Below, piece after piece: positions 1 through 9,884 of a stretch of DNA of 60,222 nt. The notes beneath the pieces were generated by a model that was not told the origin of the DNA, did no database searches, and saw only the letters and a program-made list of their open reading frames with translations. Numbering within the stretch: the stretch's first letter is position 1; the number at the start of each line of letters is the position of its first letter. Location: positions 1 to 60,222 of the forward strand of contig JAZRMQ010000052.1 in NCBI GenBank assembly GCA_045647745.1, written 5' to 3'. The stretch comes from HGM04593 sp045647745 (GTDB lineage Bacteria > Bacteroidota > Bacteroidia > Bacteroidales > Bacteroidaceae). Both the position numbers and the translations under genes were made by a program.

Positions 1-27
1 TATAAACAATATAAAATATATAAGACG

Positions 28-189
28 ATGAAAAGAACATTCCAACCCTCTAACAGAAAGAGAAAGAACAAGCACGGTTTCCGTGAGAGAATGGCTACAA
101 AGAATGGCCGTCGCGTATTGGCAGCTCGTCGCGCAAAGGGACGTGCAAAGTTGACCGTTTCAGACGAGTACAACGGCAAGAAGAAGTAA
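28..189 (+). CDS. rpmH: 50S ribosomal protein L34
   Basis: Encodes 53 residues starting MKRTFQPSNRKRKNKHGFRE, the near-invariant L34 signature, followed by the basic RRVLAARRAKGR segment. L34 is a small, very basic protein of the large ribosomal subunit that contacts 23S rRNA. The C-terminal extension (LTVSDEYNGKKK) is slightly longer than in enterobacteria. The gene stands alone at the left edge with a strong terminator 38 bases after its stop, so it looks monocistronic here. Its promoter lies outside or at the very edge of the window. Length and the conserved N-terminus make the call secure. Confidence 0.97.
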   Translation: MKRTFQPSNRKRKNKHGFRERMATKNGRRVLAARRAKGRAKLTVSDEYNGKKK

Positions 190-227
190 TTGCAATACAG
201 GCCTTGCGCCTGTCGAAATAAGTTTGC

Positions 228-270
228 AAACTCAAAGCGGTGAACATTACTGTTCACCGCTTTGAGTTTT
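228..270 (+). terminator. Intrinsic terminator of rpmH
   Basis: A perfect 18-bp inverted repeat (228-245 with 252-269) with a 6-base loop. The outer stem is A/T-rich, so the right arm ends in a T run. It lies just after rpmH and would also work on the other strand. Confidence 0.85.
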
Positions 271-418
271 ATAGTCTATCAAAGATTGAAATTTTTCAAA
301 GTGAAGCCTATTGTTTTTACCCCCCAGAGGGCTATTTTCCGGTTTCCCGAAATTTGGGAGATTATCAAAGGAGGGGTAAACCGCGTAAATTCTCATTCTG
401 CCATCATAAGTAACAGCA

Positions 419-460
419 AAAAAATAACGCGGACCTTGAAGGTTCGCGTTATTTTTTATT
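419..460 (-). terminator. Intrinsic terminator of the SusC/SusD operon
   Basis: A 17-bp stem (419-435 with 441-457, one G-U pair) and a 5-base loop. The minus-strand transcript leaves the stem with a U run. It lies 15 bases beyond the last stop codon of the susC-susD-lipoprotein operon. The A-rich and T-rich flanks make it potentially bidirectional. Confidence 0.85.
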
Positions 461-474
461 ATCCCAATATTGGA

Positions 475-1281
475 TTATTCGTAATACTCAGTAATTGTGT
501 ATGTCTCGTACATTGGACTCCAACCACCACTTATAGCCGGTACATAGAACTGGAATGCAAAATAGAAAGTATTGGTTTCTGCATCATACAGATTTGCTTC
601 TTCTACAGGATACGCAACAATAGGTGCACCAGGTTGATAGAGGACGCCTGTATTGAATACAGATTCTGTCATTTCAAACTCCATAGTCTCAGGATCTGTA
701 ATTCTAAAAGTCACCTTACTTGGGCCCCATATATTTGAAAGACGGTATACATCAAGAATTGAAGAGTATTCAAGTTCCTGATCAAATGATTCACCACCCC
801 ACAAAGCAGACAAGGTATAAACACCTTTTGCACAAGGAACATAATCCTCCTTCAAGAATGTGATAGGGAGCACTGAGAAATCATCAACATTATAAGGATT
901 CACATAACTCTCATCAATGCTAATCTCCAAGTAATAATTCTTGAATAGATCCATATTTGGTGACACTGCAATCTCCAAGAGAGCCTGTTTTTCACCTGCG
1001 GCAAAAGTCACAGATGTGGGAAGTGACAAGATCTCCAAATCACCCTTGACATTCAAAGGGAGTGTCAACTCATTTTCAACATCGTCACGCTCCACAACAA
1101 CCTGATAAACAGAATCTGTCAACGCCAATATAACATTTGAAGCCGATGAAGCAGCAAATCGATAAGCGCTTGTTTCAGCACTGGGCTGAGCCGGAGTATA
1201 CTCCTCGCTCTCTGTACAAGCGCTAAAAAGCGCAAGTACAGCAAAGAGAGCAATATAACCTATGTTAAATAACTTTTTCAT
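475..1281 (-). CDS. SusD-associated outer-membrane lipoprotein
   Basis: Encodes 268 residues. The start is placed at the ATG before KKLFNIGYIALFA rather than four codons upstream, because this gives a standard lipoprotein signal with lipobox Cys at residue 22 (LFSAC). The residues after the Cys are acidic (TESEEY), like the surface-export signal of Bacteroidetes lipoproteins. The middle part (SVYQVVVERDD, SVTFAAGEKQALLEI) resembles the Calx-beta-like repeats of proteins encoded beside SusC/SusD. I do not recognise the C-terminal half. It follows susD by 25 bases as the third gene of the operon. By position it is probably a surface glycan- or ligand-binding component, but the ligand cannot be deduced. 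Confidence 0.75.
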   Translation of the reverse strand: MKKLFNIGYIALFAVLALFSACTESEEYTPAQPSAETSAYRFAASSASNVILALTDSVYQVVVERDDVENELTLPLNVKGDLEILSLPTSVTFAAGEKQALLEIAVSPNMDLFKNYYLEISIDESYVNPYNVDDFSVLPITFLKEDYVPCAKGVYTLSALWGGESFDQELEYSSILDVYRLSNIWGPSKVTFRITDPETMEFEMTESVFNTGVLYQPGAPIVAYPVEEANLYDAETNTFYFAFQFYVPAISGGWSPMYETYTITEYYE

Positions 1282-1306
1282 AATCGTTACCATTTAAATT
1301 TTATTA

Positions 1307-2908
1307 TTATTCACTCCAAACTTCGTATTTATCCGATGGGTCTGGATTCTCAAAGCCCATCAAGCCCTCATTGTTACGCTCCTCGGTAACAACAATACAT
1401 AAGTTCATCCAAGCGGGACGACCATAAGTATTGAAACGTGCTGTAGACTTGAAGTTTGTACCAACATAACCACGATTTACAGACATATTAAGGCGCTTGA
1501 TATCAAAGAAAGTCTGACCCTCACCCCAAAGTTCAACGCGCTTTTGGAATACAATTTCGTCGATTGCGTCAGCTGTTGCAGGGAATGTATAAGCTTCGTC
1601 ACGATATGTTGTCATAAAGTCCTCAAGGAGTGCAACACCTTCACCTGCAGCAAGGTGCTCAGCAGCCTCAGCCTCAATGAAATACATCTCCTCAACACGC
1701 ATCAAAGGATAAGCAGATGCTGAACCTACAGAAGATTCTTTTCCATTACCTGCATTAGGACGGAACTTCAAAGAGCCATAGGTTGGAATCTTTTTTGCGT
1801 GTTCAAGATCTACGTATGCCTCAGAGCCTGAAAGTGGGTGACCGGCGGGAGCCTTGAACATCTGCTTACGGAAGTCTGTATCGTTCAAGCGGTTATACAT
1901 TTTGGCATCAATCATATTCATTGGACCGGCACCGGCATAACCATACACAGCTTCATTACTTGCCCAAGCAGTCCAGTTAAGGATACCGGTCTGAACAACA
2001 TCCTCTTCCTTAACCATCTGTGAGCCCCACATCCACTTGTTCAACTGGTTGAAACCAGACTGATGATTGATGCAGGCTGTTGAATCCATTGGTTCAACAG
2101 AAGTCTCATCAATTGCAAGACGAGCATACTTCTTTGCATTTGCATAGTCACCGAGCCACATATAGCAGCGCGCCTTCAAACCATACACTACGTCAAGGTG
2201 AGGAAGTGTCTTCTCTGCAATATCAAGATATGGGATGTTCTTCTCGGCGCTGTCAAGGTCGGCAAGGATAAACTCAGCCATTACATCGCGAGAAACACGT
2301 GGGTTGTTACGAGCCTCCTCCTCTGTGATTGTCTCACGCACAATGGGTACAGTAAGATTCAATACATCGTTGCCCGAAGCATTGATACTGCTGGTAACAT
2401 CATTTGGCAAGAACTCGAACATCTGCGCCATATCAAGATATGTCATTGCGCGGAACGCCTGAGCTGCACCCAAGTAGCCCAACAATGGCTCTGTTGCTGT
2501 AGCAGGATCAATAGCCTTGATTACATTGTTCTCAGTCTGAACAAGTTTCCAGTAGTAGTACCATATAAACTGTGAGAAGATATATGTGTTACCCTGATAC
2601 TTGTTTATCTGCCAATAGTTATACTGGTCATATGTATGTGAAACAACAGCAAAGTCACCGGTCATCACGTCACGGATGTGCATAATTGAACCATAACCCC
2701 AGTCATAATGAGTCTCTACATAAGAGCCATACTTGTTAAGGTAAGCAGGCATAGCCCAAAGAAGAGCCTCTGTTGCCTTAGCCGATGATGTAACCTGATC
2801 CTCGGTAATAAGATTCGTTGGAAAAGTCTCATCGATACAACTTGTTGTGGTGAACAAACTTGATGCGCAGACAACTCCTACGAATAATTTTGTTATAATA
2901 TTCTTCAT
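1307..2908 (-). CDS. SusD/RagB family nutrient-binding lipoprotein
   Basis: Encodes 533 residues with a lipoprotein signal and lipobox Cys at residue 24 (TTTSC). The N-terminal region carries SusD-family features (DQVTSSAKATEALLWAMPAYL), and the C-terminal region has RVEEMYFIEAEA, EIVFQKRVELWGEGQTFFDIKR, the conserved RagB/SusD C-terminal pattern. SusD proteins sit on the outer surface as a lid over the SusC barrel and capture oligosaccharides or peptides. The gene follows susC by 21 bases, which is the usual order. No glycosidase or regulator lies next to the pair, so the substrate is unknown. Confidence 0.95.
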   Translation of the reverse strand: MKNIITKLFVGVVCASSLFTTTSCIDETFPTNLITEDQVTSSAKATEALLWAMPAYLNKYGSYVETHYDWGYGSIMHIRDVMTGDFAVVSHTYDQYNYWQINKYQGNTYIFSQFIWYYYWKLVQTENNVIKAIDPATATEPLLGYLGAAQAFRAMTYLDMAQMFEFLPNDVTSSINASGNDVLNLTVPIVRETITEEEARNNPRVSRDVMAEFILADLDSAEKNIPYLDIAEKTLPHLDVVYGLKARCYMWLGDYANAKKYARLAIDETSVEPMDSTACINHQSGFNQLNKWMWGSQMVKEEDVVQTGILNWTAWASNEAVYGYAGAGPMNMIDAKMYNRLNDTDFRKQMFKAPAGHPLSGSEAYVDLEHAKKIPTYGSLKFRPNAGNGKESSVGSASAYPLMRVEEMYFIEAEAAEHLAAGEGVALLEDFMTTYRDEAYTFPATADAIDEIVFQKRVELWGEGQTFFDIKRLNMSVNRGYVGTNFKSTARFNTYGRPAWMNLCIVVTEERNNEGLMGFENPDPSDKYEVWSE

Positions 2909-2929
2909 AATAATCTGTCTTTAATTAGT

Positions 2930-5900
2930 TTAGAAAGTTAATGTCACACCACCTGAGATTGTACGGATTGGAGAGTAGTATGCGTTAGATGCACCACCAC
3001 TGATGCTCTGACGTGAGTCAAGACCCTTGCGCTGTGACCAGTAGCAGATGTTATCAGCTGCCAAGTAAACGCGCAAGCTCTCAATACCGGCCTTCTTTGT
3101 AACCAATCTTGGCAAAGTGTAGCCAAAGTTGATGTTATTGAGGCTCAAGTAAGAAGCGTCGGTCAAGAAGCGGTCAGAAGAACCGTTAGTATACTGTTCA
3201 CCATACTGCATACGTGGCAAGTCTGTACGGTTTGTTGGTGTCCAAGAGTTCAACATATCTCTGTGGATATTATAACCACGATTGTTACCGCTCATCATAG
3301 AAGCATAGTCACCATCGTAAACCTGTCCACCAATCTGGTATGAGAAGTCAACTGACAAATCGAAGCCCTTCCAAGTCAAAGATGTGCTGAAACCACCATA
3401 TGCATCGGGCAAAGCTGTACCACAAAGGTATTCGTCAGCACTATCATAATCTGTTGTAGTCTTCATAATTGAATTGCCTTCAGCATCCTCAGCGTTGTAG
3501 TACCACATTGACTCACCGTTCTCGTTGATACCGGCATACTTCTTCAAGTGGAAAGTATAAAGTGAGCAACCCTCACCAAAGAACTGGTTACCGCTTGTGT
3601 AACCGCTAAAGCCGTCAACATCGTATGTTTTCTTCTCCTCGGGCATATAAGTAATCTTGTTCTTGTAAGAGGTCAAGTTCAAGTTAATGTTCCACTCGAA
3701 ATCCTTAGTCTTGACAGGTGTGGTTCTGAGTTCAACCTCAACACCACGGTTTCTCATATCACCGATATTGTCGGTGTATGATGTGTAACCATAAGTTGCA
3801 GGCAAAGAGAAAGAGTAGAGCATATCGTATGTCATACGGTTAAAGTACTCGATTGTACCACCGAGACGACCATTAAAGAGCTCAAAGTCAACACCGACAT
3901 TGAAGTTACCCTGTGTCTCCCAAGTAATATCCTTGTTACCAAGAGCGTAAGGTACAGCCGCAGGCATACCATTGGTATTGACGATTTCGTAACGTGTAGC
4001 ATAGAGGAAATTACCAATCTGGTCGTTACCCTGCTCACCGTAAGAAGCCTTAACCTTCAACATATTAACCCAGTTAGCCTTGAAGAAGCCCTCCTTGCAG
4101 ATGTCCCAAGCTGCTGAAGCAGACCAGAAATCACCCCAACGGTTATCCGGGTGGAAACGTGAAGATGCATCACGACGATAAGACGCCTGAACGTAGTATC
4201 TGTTGTCATAGTCGTACATTGCACGGCCAAAGTAACCCTCGGTATTGTAGTCAGTTGTGTATGAACTGCCGCCATCGTCAATGATAGCACCTGCAAGTTC
4301 GTGGTTATTCGGGTCAAACATACCCTTCTTTGTTGCAGACAATGTGTAGTACTTATTTCTATAAGACTCGTGACCCAACATTAACGATACGTTGTTGCTA
4401 CCAAATGACTGGTCGTAGTTCAACAACTGCTGGTGGTTCCAAGAGATTGTACGAGTATGTTCCTTTGTAACAATACCATTAGATGTAGCATACTGTCCAT
4501 AGAAAGGATTGGTTGTTGATGTACCACGGCTCTCAGCAACGTAAACGCCACTGTTCCAAGTAAACTTGAAGTGCTTGAGGAAAGAAATCTCAGCAAAGCC
4601 GTTTGCATTGAATGCATTACCCTCTGAATAGTTTGCATCGAGCTGATTCTGCAAATATGGGTTAGCAGAACCAAGAGCAGGACGTACCAAACCTGCATTA
4701 TCCTCGTCACCAAAGTCGTGACGGATAAAACCGTTGTTATCTACCAGTTTGTTACCCTTAGCATCGCGGATGTAGATAGGATAGATAGGAGCGACATTAG
4801 ATGCAAAAGCAAAAATAGAACCAGAAGAACTACCATCACCATCACCACCAACAGCATCCTTCTCGGTGTGTGTATAAGCAGTGTTTGCACCAACCTTCAA
4901 CCATTTCTTCACCTTGTATTCAGCCTTCAAACGAGCAGTCAAACGCTCATAGTTTGAAGCGATTGTGATACCCTCGTTGTTGAGGTAGTTTACTGATGTG
5001 TAGAAAGATGATTTGTCGTTACCGGCAGAAACGCTCAAGTTGTACTCCTGACGGAGGCTGTTGTGATAAGCCTCGTCGAGCCAATTGTCGGGAGTGATAA
5101 GGTAATCCTGACCACCATAAGTTACCACATTACCAAGTTTTGCATTTGGGTTCAACTTACCGTTTGCACCAATCAAATACTCACCAGCAGGAACATTGAA
5201 CACATTGTATCCAAGACCAACCTCCTCATCGTCAATAATGCTTGCATTTACCCAATGGTGAGCTGCTACTGGATCTTTTCCAAGTGTGTTTACAGCGTAG
5301 TTCTTCAAAGCGCCATAATATGCCTCGTAATACTCAGCAGGATTTTTGATGTAATCATACTCCTGAGCTGCGCGCTGGTTAGAACCCCACTTAGCGTCGA
5401 ATGTTACGCGTGCAGAACCGGCAGAACCCTTCTTTGTAGTAACGATGATGACACCATTAGCACCACGCGCACCATACAATGCTGTAGCAGCAGCATCCTT
5501 CAACACAGTCATAGACTCAATGTCCTGATTGTTGATGTTGTTCAAACTGCCATCGTAAGGAGCTCCATCAAGAATAATCAATGGCTCGTTACCAGCACTG
5601 ATAGAAGAGATACCACGGATGCGGATTGAAGGTGAAGTACCGGGCTGACCTGAAGCTGCGTGCAACTGCACACCGGCCATCTTACCGGTCAACGCCGCTA
5701 CAGGGTTGGTTACCTGAGCCTTACCAATCTCCTCAGATTTAACGACCGCAGCCGAACCTGAGAAAGCAGATTTCTTTGCTGTACCATAAGCAATAACCAT
5801 CACCTCATCGAGTGAAACGCCATCCTCAACAAGCACAATACGCATAGGCTTGTTGCGAAGGATTTTCACCTCCTGTGTTGTCATACCAACGTATGATACA

Positions 5901-6118
5901 CGAAGAGTTGTAGCTGTTGCAGGCACATTTTCAATTGTAAAATTACCATCCATATCTGTGCCGGCACCCACTGAAGTACCAACAACGAATACAGAGGCTC
6001 CGAAAACAGGCTCTCCGTCTGCCTCCGAGTAAACTTTACCCGTGATGGTTGCGGTCTGAGCTGCTGCCATACCGATACCCATAAGGATAAAGGTCAATAG
6101 AAATAGCACTCTTTTCAT
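2930..6118 (-). CDS. SusC/RagA family TonB-linked outer-membrane transporter
   Basis: Encodes 1062 residues. The ATG of MKRVLFLLTF is chosen over an in-frame codon 22 residues upstream because it begins the signal peptide (cleavage near residue 21, MAAAQ). A carboxypeptidase-regulatory-like domain spans about residues 22-105 (TITGKVYSEADGEPVFGASV). The SusC signature and plug follow at about 104-230 (EVMVIAYGTAKK, RIRGISSIS, LDGAPYDG, VLKDAAATALYGARGANGVI). The rest is a beta-barrel ending in aromatic Phe (GGVTLTF). It imports a large ligand with its SusD partner, energised by TonB/ExbBD. No N-terminal STN domain is present, so it is not a sigma/anti-sigma signalling type. It is first in the susC-susD-lipoprotein operon. 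Confidence 0.96.
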   Translation of the reverse strand: MKRVLFLLTFILMGIGMAAAQTATITGKVYSEADGEPVFGASVFVVGTSVGAGTDMDGNFTIENVPATATTLRVSYVGMTTQEVKILRNKPMRIVLVEDGVSLDEVMVIAYGTAKKSAFSGSAAVVKSEEIGKAQVTNPVAALTGKMAGVQLHAASGQPGTSPSIRIRGISSISAGNEPLIILDGAPYDGSLNNINNQDIESMTVLKDAAATALYGARGANGVIIVTTKKGSAGSARVTFDAKWGSNQRAAQEYDYIKNPAEYYEAYYGALKNYAVNTLGKDPVAAHHWVNASIIDDEEVGLGYNVFNVPAGEYLIGANGKLNPNAKLGNVVTYGGQDYLITPDNWLDEAYHNSLRQEYNLSVSAGNDKSSFYTSVNYLNNEGITIASNYERLTARLKAEYKVKKWLKVGANTAYTHTEKDAVGGDGDGSSSGSIFAFASNVAPIYPIYIRDAKGNKLVDNNGFIRHDFGDEDNAGLVRPALGSANPYLQNQLDANYSEGNAFNANGFAEISFLKHFKFTWNSGVYVAESRGTSTTNPFYGQYATSNGIVTKEHTRTISWNHQQLLNYDQSFGSNNVSLMLGHESYRNKYYTLSATKKGMFDPNNHELAGAIIDDGGSSYTTDYNTEGYFGRAMYDYDNRYYVQASYRRDASSRFHPDNRWGDFWSASAAWDICKEGFFKANWVNMLKVKASYGEQGNDQIGNFLYATRYEIVNTNGMPAAVPYALGNKDITWETQGNFNVGVDFELFNGRLGGTIEYFNRMTYDMLYSFSLPATYGYTSYTDNIGDMRNRGVEVELRTTPVKTKDFEWNINLNLTSYKNKITYMPEEKKTYDVDGFSGYTSGNQFFGEGCSLYTFHLKKYAGINENGESMWYYNAEDAEGNSIMKTTTDYDSADEYLCGTALPDAYGGFSTSLTWKGFDLSVDFSYQIGGQVYDGDYASMMSGNNRGYNIHRDMLNSWTPTNRTDLPRMQYGEQYTNGSSDRFLTDASYLSLNNINFGYTLPRLVTKKAGIESLRVYLAADNICYWSQRKGLDSRQSISGGASNAYYSPIRTISGGVTLTF

Positions 6119-6656
6119 AATAATGAATGAATTTAAGTTAATAAAAATAATGAATTTGTGTCTTTTTGTAAACTTCACCTCCAATTAACAGGAAATGAAT
6201 GGCGCGAAAATACAACTTTTTATATAAAGTTTAAAATAAGTTAAGCACTTTTTTTCAACAAAAGTGTTATTTTTTTATTAAAATGACGATTTTTCACACT
6301 TTTTGCTCATTTATGTTCATTATGTGCAATCAACCCTTAACCCCATTTAAGCGTGGATTTTGTTTCGCCAAAGCATAAACAACGGAGATATCATCTTGAT
6401 TTTCAACAATATAATAGAAAATAATTCAAAAAAAATAACATTTTTACAAAAAGTTAGTCAAAATGCGCAAACAAAAACTTTGAGATACTTTTAAAATCAT
6501 TTTAGTTTTCAACACTTTTTAACAATAAGAGTTAAAAGAGTGATAAGAAATAAAAGCAAGCGCAAAAAGAGAAGAGCCCCGGCAAGGCGACAACTCAAGA
6601 ACGAGCAACGGGGGCTTATATAATTATATATAATGTACGCGCGAGAGTGAAAGAAT
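6119..6656. other. AT-rich intergenic region upstream of susC
   Basis: A gene-free stretch of 538 bases holding the susC promoter region on the minus strand. A near-consensus -7 box TATTTTCG reads on the minus strand at 6205-6212, about 87 bases before the susC start, but no clear -33 TTTG precedes it. At about 6575-6604 an AGCCCC/GGGGCT inverted repeat with a long loop could end the 6657-9590 transcript, though it is not a convincing terminator. No ORF or RNA gene is recognisable. Confidence 0.4.
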
Positions 6657-9590
6657 TTATTTCAGCAAAAAACGCATCACAGCACCCATCAGTTTGGCAC
6701 GTTGCAGGCTGTTTTGCACAGCCTCAAAAGGAAAGCTCGTAGAAAGGGTGCGATAGCCATCGCCCGAATAGGCAACACCGGCACTCTCCTTGCAATCGGC
6801 AAAGACAAAAGAGACAAAAGCGTCGTCGAGCGGAACAAGAATATCGGGGCGCGAAACTGCATAACACTCTTCGTTCACACCACGCTGTATTGTCAATTGC
6901 AATCCCGAGCCCGCAATAACATTATCGGCAAGATTAGTTACCGAACCGCCACAATCAAAATGCAGCAGAGAACGAATAAAATCCCTATCGGCATCACTGC
7001 CCTGCATATCACTTGCAATAAAAGCTCCGCTGACAAATAAATTTCCGCCACCACGGCAAAAAGCAGTCAATTTCTCCTGCAACCCTGCCGGGAAAGCCTT
7101 ATAGGGCATATTATAGTGCAATAAAGAGCCGCTACCGCCCTGTTTTTCAACACCAAGAATGAGGTCGACAACTGAATATTCCGCCAAGTCAACAACCGCA
7201 TCAATCACAGCCTCGCTGCCACACGACAAAAAGCTGATATCATTGGCAGCCAACGCCTCGCCGTGAACACGCGGATAGTTAAACGCATTACCGGCAACCA
7301 ACAGCCCCTCATATTCACTGCCACTCAATCCCAGCCCATTCTCGACACTGATATTTTCGCGCAAAAAATCGAGCTGACGGCCACAATACTCAGGAGTGCG
7401 CACATAAGGCACACCGGGGTCAAGGTCGAGGTCAAAGCCAACGTGAGTGTCGGTAAAAAGTGTGTCAGGGCCACTCAAACGATGAAAGCCGTTAACCACC
7501 AACACTCTACCCTTTTCGTTTTTAGCAAGATAGAGAGACAATTCCTCCGAGGGCAAACTGCAACCGCCATCGTTGAGCGCAGCAACCTTAAAGCTATACA
7601 TCACCCCCTTTTCAACAGCAACAGAGCAACGAGCATCACTCACCACTGTACCATTATCATAGCCCGCACCATCAACACTTTTATACACAATATACTTTTG
7701 AGGCCTAGCCGTTGGCTCAAGAATATCCTCAACAGGCCGCCAAGAGAGTTCAACCATCTTATCATCCTTTGACATTGACATTGCAAAGTGACTCACAGGC
7801 AAAGGTTGAACGACATAATCAAGCCCACGCACGTAGCACAGATGCTTGAGCAACGCCTTATAGACCGAGCGTGCCAAAGTGAATTTAAAATCAGGGTCGT
7901 GCCCATAGAGCATATCCATAAAATTCTGATGCGACAACGACTCAAAAATAACCGATGGAATATAGGGCACACGTGTCTCGCCGTAGTTGCGGTCGAGAAT
8001 ACCGCGCACCGGCCAACGCACACCATAGCGCGCCGAGATATCATCCTGCACACTGTTCAAAAGAAAAGAGACTGCATCGCGCGACATTTGACGTGAAAGC
8101 CCAGTCTCGAGCGTATCGCCATTAAACTCGGTGGTAACAACACCCAAAGAGCCAACAACGCTGTCCACAAGCGAAATTCCCGCATCGGAGTGAAAGCCGA
8201 ACGACAACTCCAAAGGCACATTCAACCCTGCTGTATCGGGATTATAGACCGAGCCTCCGGCGAGGTAGTTGACAGCATTAGGGCGCGAGATAACATCGTC
8301 GCGATAATCGGCCTCGCCCTTATACGCCGAATACACCTCATAAGGAAATCCGCTTGTCTGCAAATTATAACGAGCCCCCTCGAGATAGCGAGGCAAGCCA
8401 CTCAGCTGCTTGCCCGGACCACGAGCCACATTACCCACTCCGCCACCAAAGCGCACAGCATCGGCACTAACCACACCATCGTGACGGCTATAATTAGAGA
8501 GCATCACTCCCTGTTCCTTATCGTAGCCTTTATTAAAATGGAAAGTGCCAAGATAAGCCCAAGTGCTGCCACCCATTGTCTGGTTTACCTCAAAAGTTGT
8601 TTCGCCACCACTATGGCAAACAGTGTACCGAGCATCGGAGACAGAATTTTCAAATGTCTCATAAGCCACATAAACTGCATATTCGCCGGTGGCAGGAATT
8701 TCGGGGCGCCACATTACCGTCGAGAGACGTTTCTTGTTCTGGGTAGACTGCACGCAACGCGAAGAGCCCATTGAGAAAGGGTCGTCGAGGTCGAAATAAA
8801 CCTCTTTTAACGGCGCATAGCCGTTGGCACGGGTTTTCCAACGATGGTCGCGGACATCGTGCTCGATATAACGCGATTTTCCACTGCGTCCTTTGTCATT
8901 ATCCACAATCACACAATTAGGCTGCCAATCGCGCTCACGAGGCGTGTAGACAACTGCACCCGCATTTTCGAGCATCGGCATCAGAAAGGGCACAACTATG
9001 GATTGGGTGAATAAATCCTCGGTGGTGCAATAGAGCGACGGGCGCTGCCATTTCCAATAATCTCCATCGGCATAATAGTAGCGACCGTGACTTTGCCACA
9101 AGGCCAAATGACGGCCGTCGAGCCCCGAAGAGACCTCAAAAGGGCGGGAACTGTTTTTCACCCACGGAGCACCCTGATAACAGATATCATCCCACAGGCG
9201 CAAGCTATCAACATCCGCGCTATCGCGGTATATATTGGGCACACGTTCTTCAATGGTGCGCCCCTTATAAACGACCTCAACCTTATATTTGCGATACTTT
9301 TTTGGCAGTATTTCGCGTATATCTTTGTAAATTTTATCTACCACCTCAGGGGTAAAAGCCTGCCCGGCAAAAGCCTCGTTTGCATATATCACAATCTTCT
9401 TTGCCTTGGCATTGACAACAATATTATTCTTTCGGCGGTCGAGTGCCGAAAATTTTAGCGTTGTTCTATCCGAGGTGTAGCTCTTAAAATACTCCGACAA
9501 GGCACGAGAAATAGTTTTGTCGACACTTTGTGCCGACAAAACCGATATTCCTAAAAGGCAAAAAATTATTGCCCAAAAGTGCCTTAGCAT
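6657..9590 (-). CDS. Exported amidase-like protein with golvesin-like insertion and Fn3
   Basis: Encodes 977 residues with a signal peptide of about 20 residues. An N-acetylmuramoyl-L-alanine amidase (Amidase_3) fold can be traced in two parts: QSHG with His168, TTEDL with Glu191 leading into a helix and ENAGAVVYTPRERD, then after a gap GFHSDAG with His467 and VIFESLSHQNFMD with Glu550. These match the three zinc ligands and the catalytic Glu. Between the parts (about residues 215-390) lies a golvesin C-terminal-like domain (MWRPEIPATGEYAVYV, GGSTWAYLGTFHF, ADAVRFGGG). An Fn3-like domain (about 610-700) and an unrecognised C-terminal domain follow. Relatives are often labelled xanthan lyase; the motifs fit a cell-wall amidase-type hydrolase better. 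It lies 18 bases after the small gene upstream, probably in the same operon. Confidence 0.7.
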   Translation of the reverse strand: MLRHFWAIIFCLLGISVLSAQSVDKTISRALSEYFKSYTSDRTTLKFSALDRRKNNIVVNAKAKKIVIYANEAFAGQAFTPEVVDKIYKDIREILPKKYRKYKVEVVYKGRTIEERVPNIYRDSADVDSLRLWDDICYQGAPWVKNSSRPFEVSSGLDGRHLALWQSHGRYYYADGDYWKWQRPSLYCTTEDLFTQSIVVPFLMPMLENAGAVVYTPRERDWQPNCVIVDNDKGRSGKSRYIEHDVRDHRWKTRANGYAPLKEVYFDLDDPFSMGSSRCVQSTQNKKRLSTVMWRPEIPATGEYAVYVAYETFENSVSDARYTVCHSGGETTFEVNQTMGGSTWAYLGTFHFNKGYDKEQGVMLSNYSRHDGVVSADAVRFGGGVGNVARGPGKQLSGLPRYLEGARYNLQTSGFPYEVYSAYKGEADYRDDVISRPNAVNYLAGGSVYNPDTAGLNVPLELSFGFHSDAGISLVDSVVGSLGVVTTEFNGDTLETGLSRQMSRDAVSFLLNSVQDDISARYGVRWPVRGILDRNYGETRVPYIPSVIFESLSHQNFMDMLYGHDPDFKFTLARSVYKALLKHLCYVRGLDYVVQPLPVSHFAMSMSKDDKMVELSWRPVEDILEPTARPQKYIVYKSVDGAGYDNGTVVSDARCSVAVEKGVMYSFKVAALNDGGCSLPSEELSLYLAKNEKGRVLVVNGFHRLSGPDTLFTDTHVGFDLDLDPGVPYVRTPEYCGRQLDFLRENISVENGLGLSGSEYEGLLVAGNAFNYPRVHGEALAANDISFLSCGSEAVIDAVVDLAEYSVVDLILGVEKQGGSGSLLHYNMPYKAFPAGLQEKLTAFCRGGGNLFVSGAFIASDMQGSDADRDFIRSLLHFDCGGSVTNLADNVIAGSGLQLTIQRGVNEECYAVSRPDILVPLDDAFVSFVFADCKESAGVAYSGDGYRTLSTSFPFEAVQNSLQRAKLMGAVMRFLLK

Positions 9591-9608
9591 AGGAGAAAAA
9601 TGCCGTTT

Positions 9609-9884
9609 TTATTTAGCTGCAAGCTTGCCAATCTCCTCGAGCAACGCCTTTGCATCGGCATTGAAAGAGTCGCAAAGAGTGTTAAAATATTTCTTTGCCG
9701 GCATACCCGGTTCAACGTGGCTAACGCGTGCGATATATTCGTTATTAAGGCTGAAAATTTTATTGAACAATGCCACCCAAGCACCAGTGTCGCCCTGTGC
9801 ATCGTACGAGAGCAAAAATGCCTCGGTTGCCAACTCATCAACAACAAATGTAATCACCTTTTTGAGATTTTTTCTACTTGCCAT
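9609..9884 (-). CDS. Small conserved Bacteroidales protein of unknown function
   Basis: Encodes 91 residues, beginning MASRKNLKKVITFVVDELA. It has no signal peptide or membrane segment, is predicted mostly helical, and is rich in Lys/Ala/Glu at its end (LLEEIGKLAAK). The start and its cytosolic character resemble short hypothetical proteins seen across Bacteroidales, but I know of no assigned function. It lies 18 bases upstream of the amidase-like gene and may be cotranscribed with it. The reading frame is real rather than a shadow: overlapping frames contain no coherent protein, and its composition fits a folded cytosolic protein. Confidence 0.65.
   Translation of the reverse strand: MASRKNLKKVITFVVDELATEAFLLSYDAQGDTGAWVALFNKIFSLNNEYIARVSHVEPGMPAKKYFNTLCDSFNADAKALLEEIGKLAAK

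Noticed and set aside
262..738. Plus-strand ORF of 158 codons over the rpmH terminator and the lipoprotein end
   Set aside because: It starts inside the terminator, spans a second terminator and runs antisense to the lipoprotein gene; no family features.
5063..5629. Plus-strand ORF of 188 codons within susC
   Set aside because: Fully antisense to the conserved SusC plug region, so it is a shadow.
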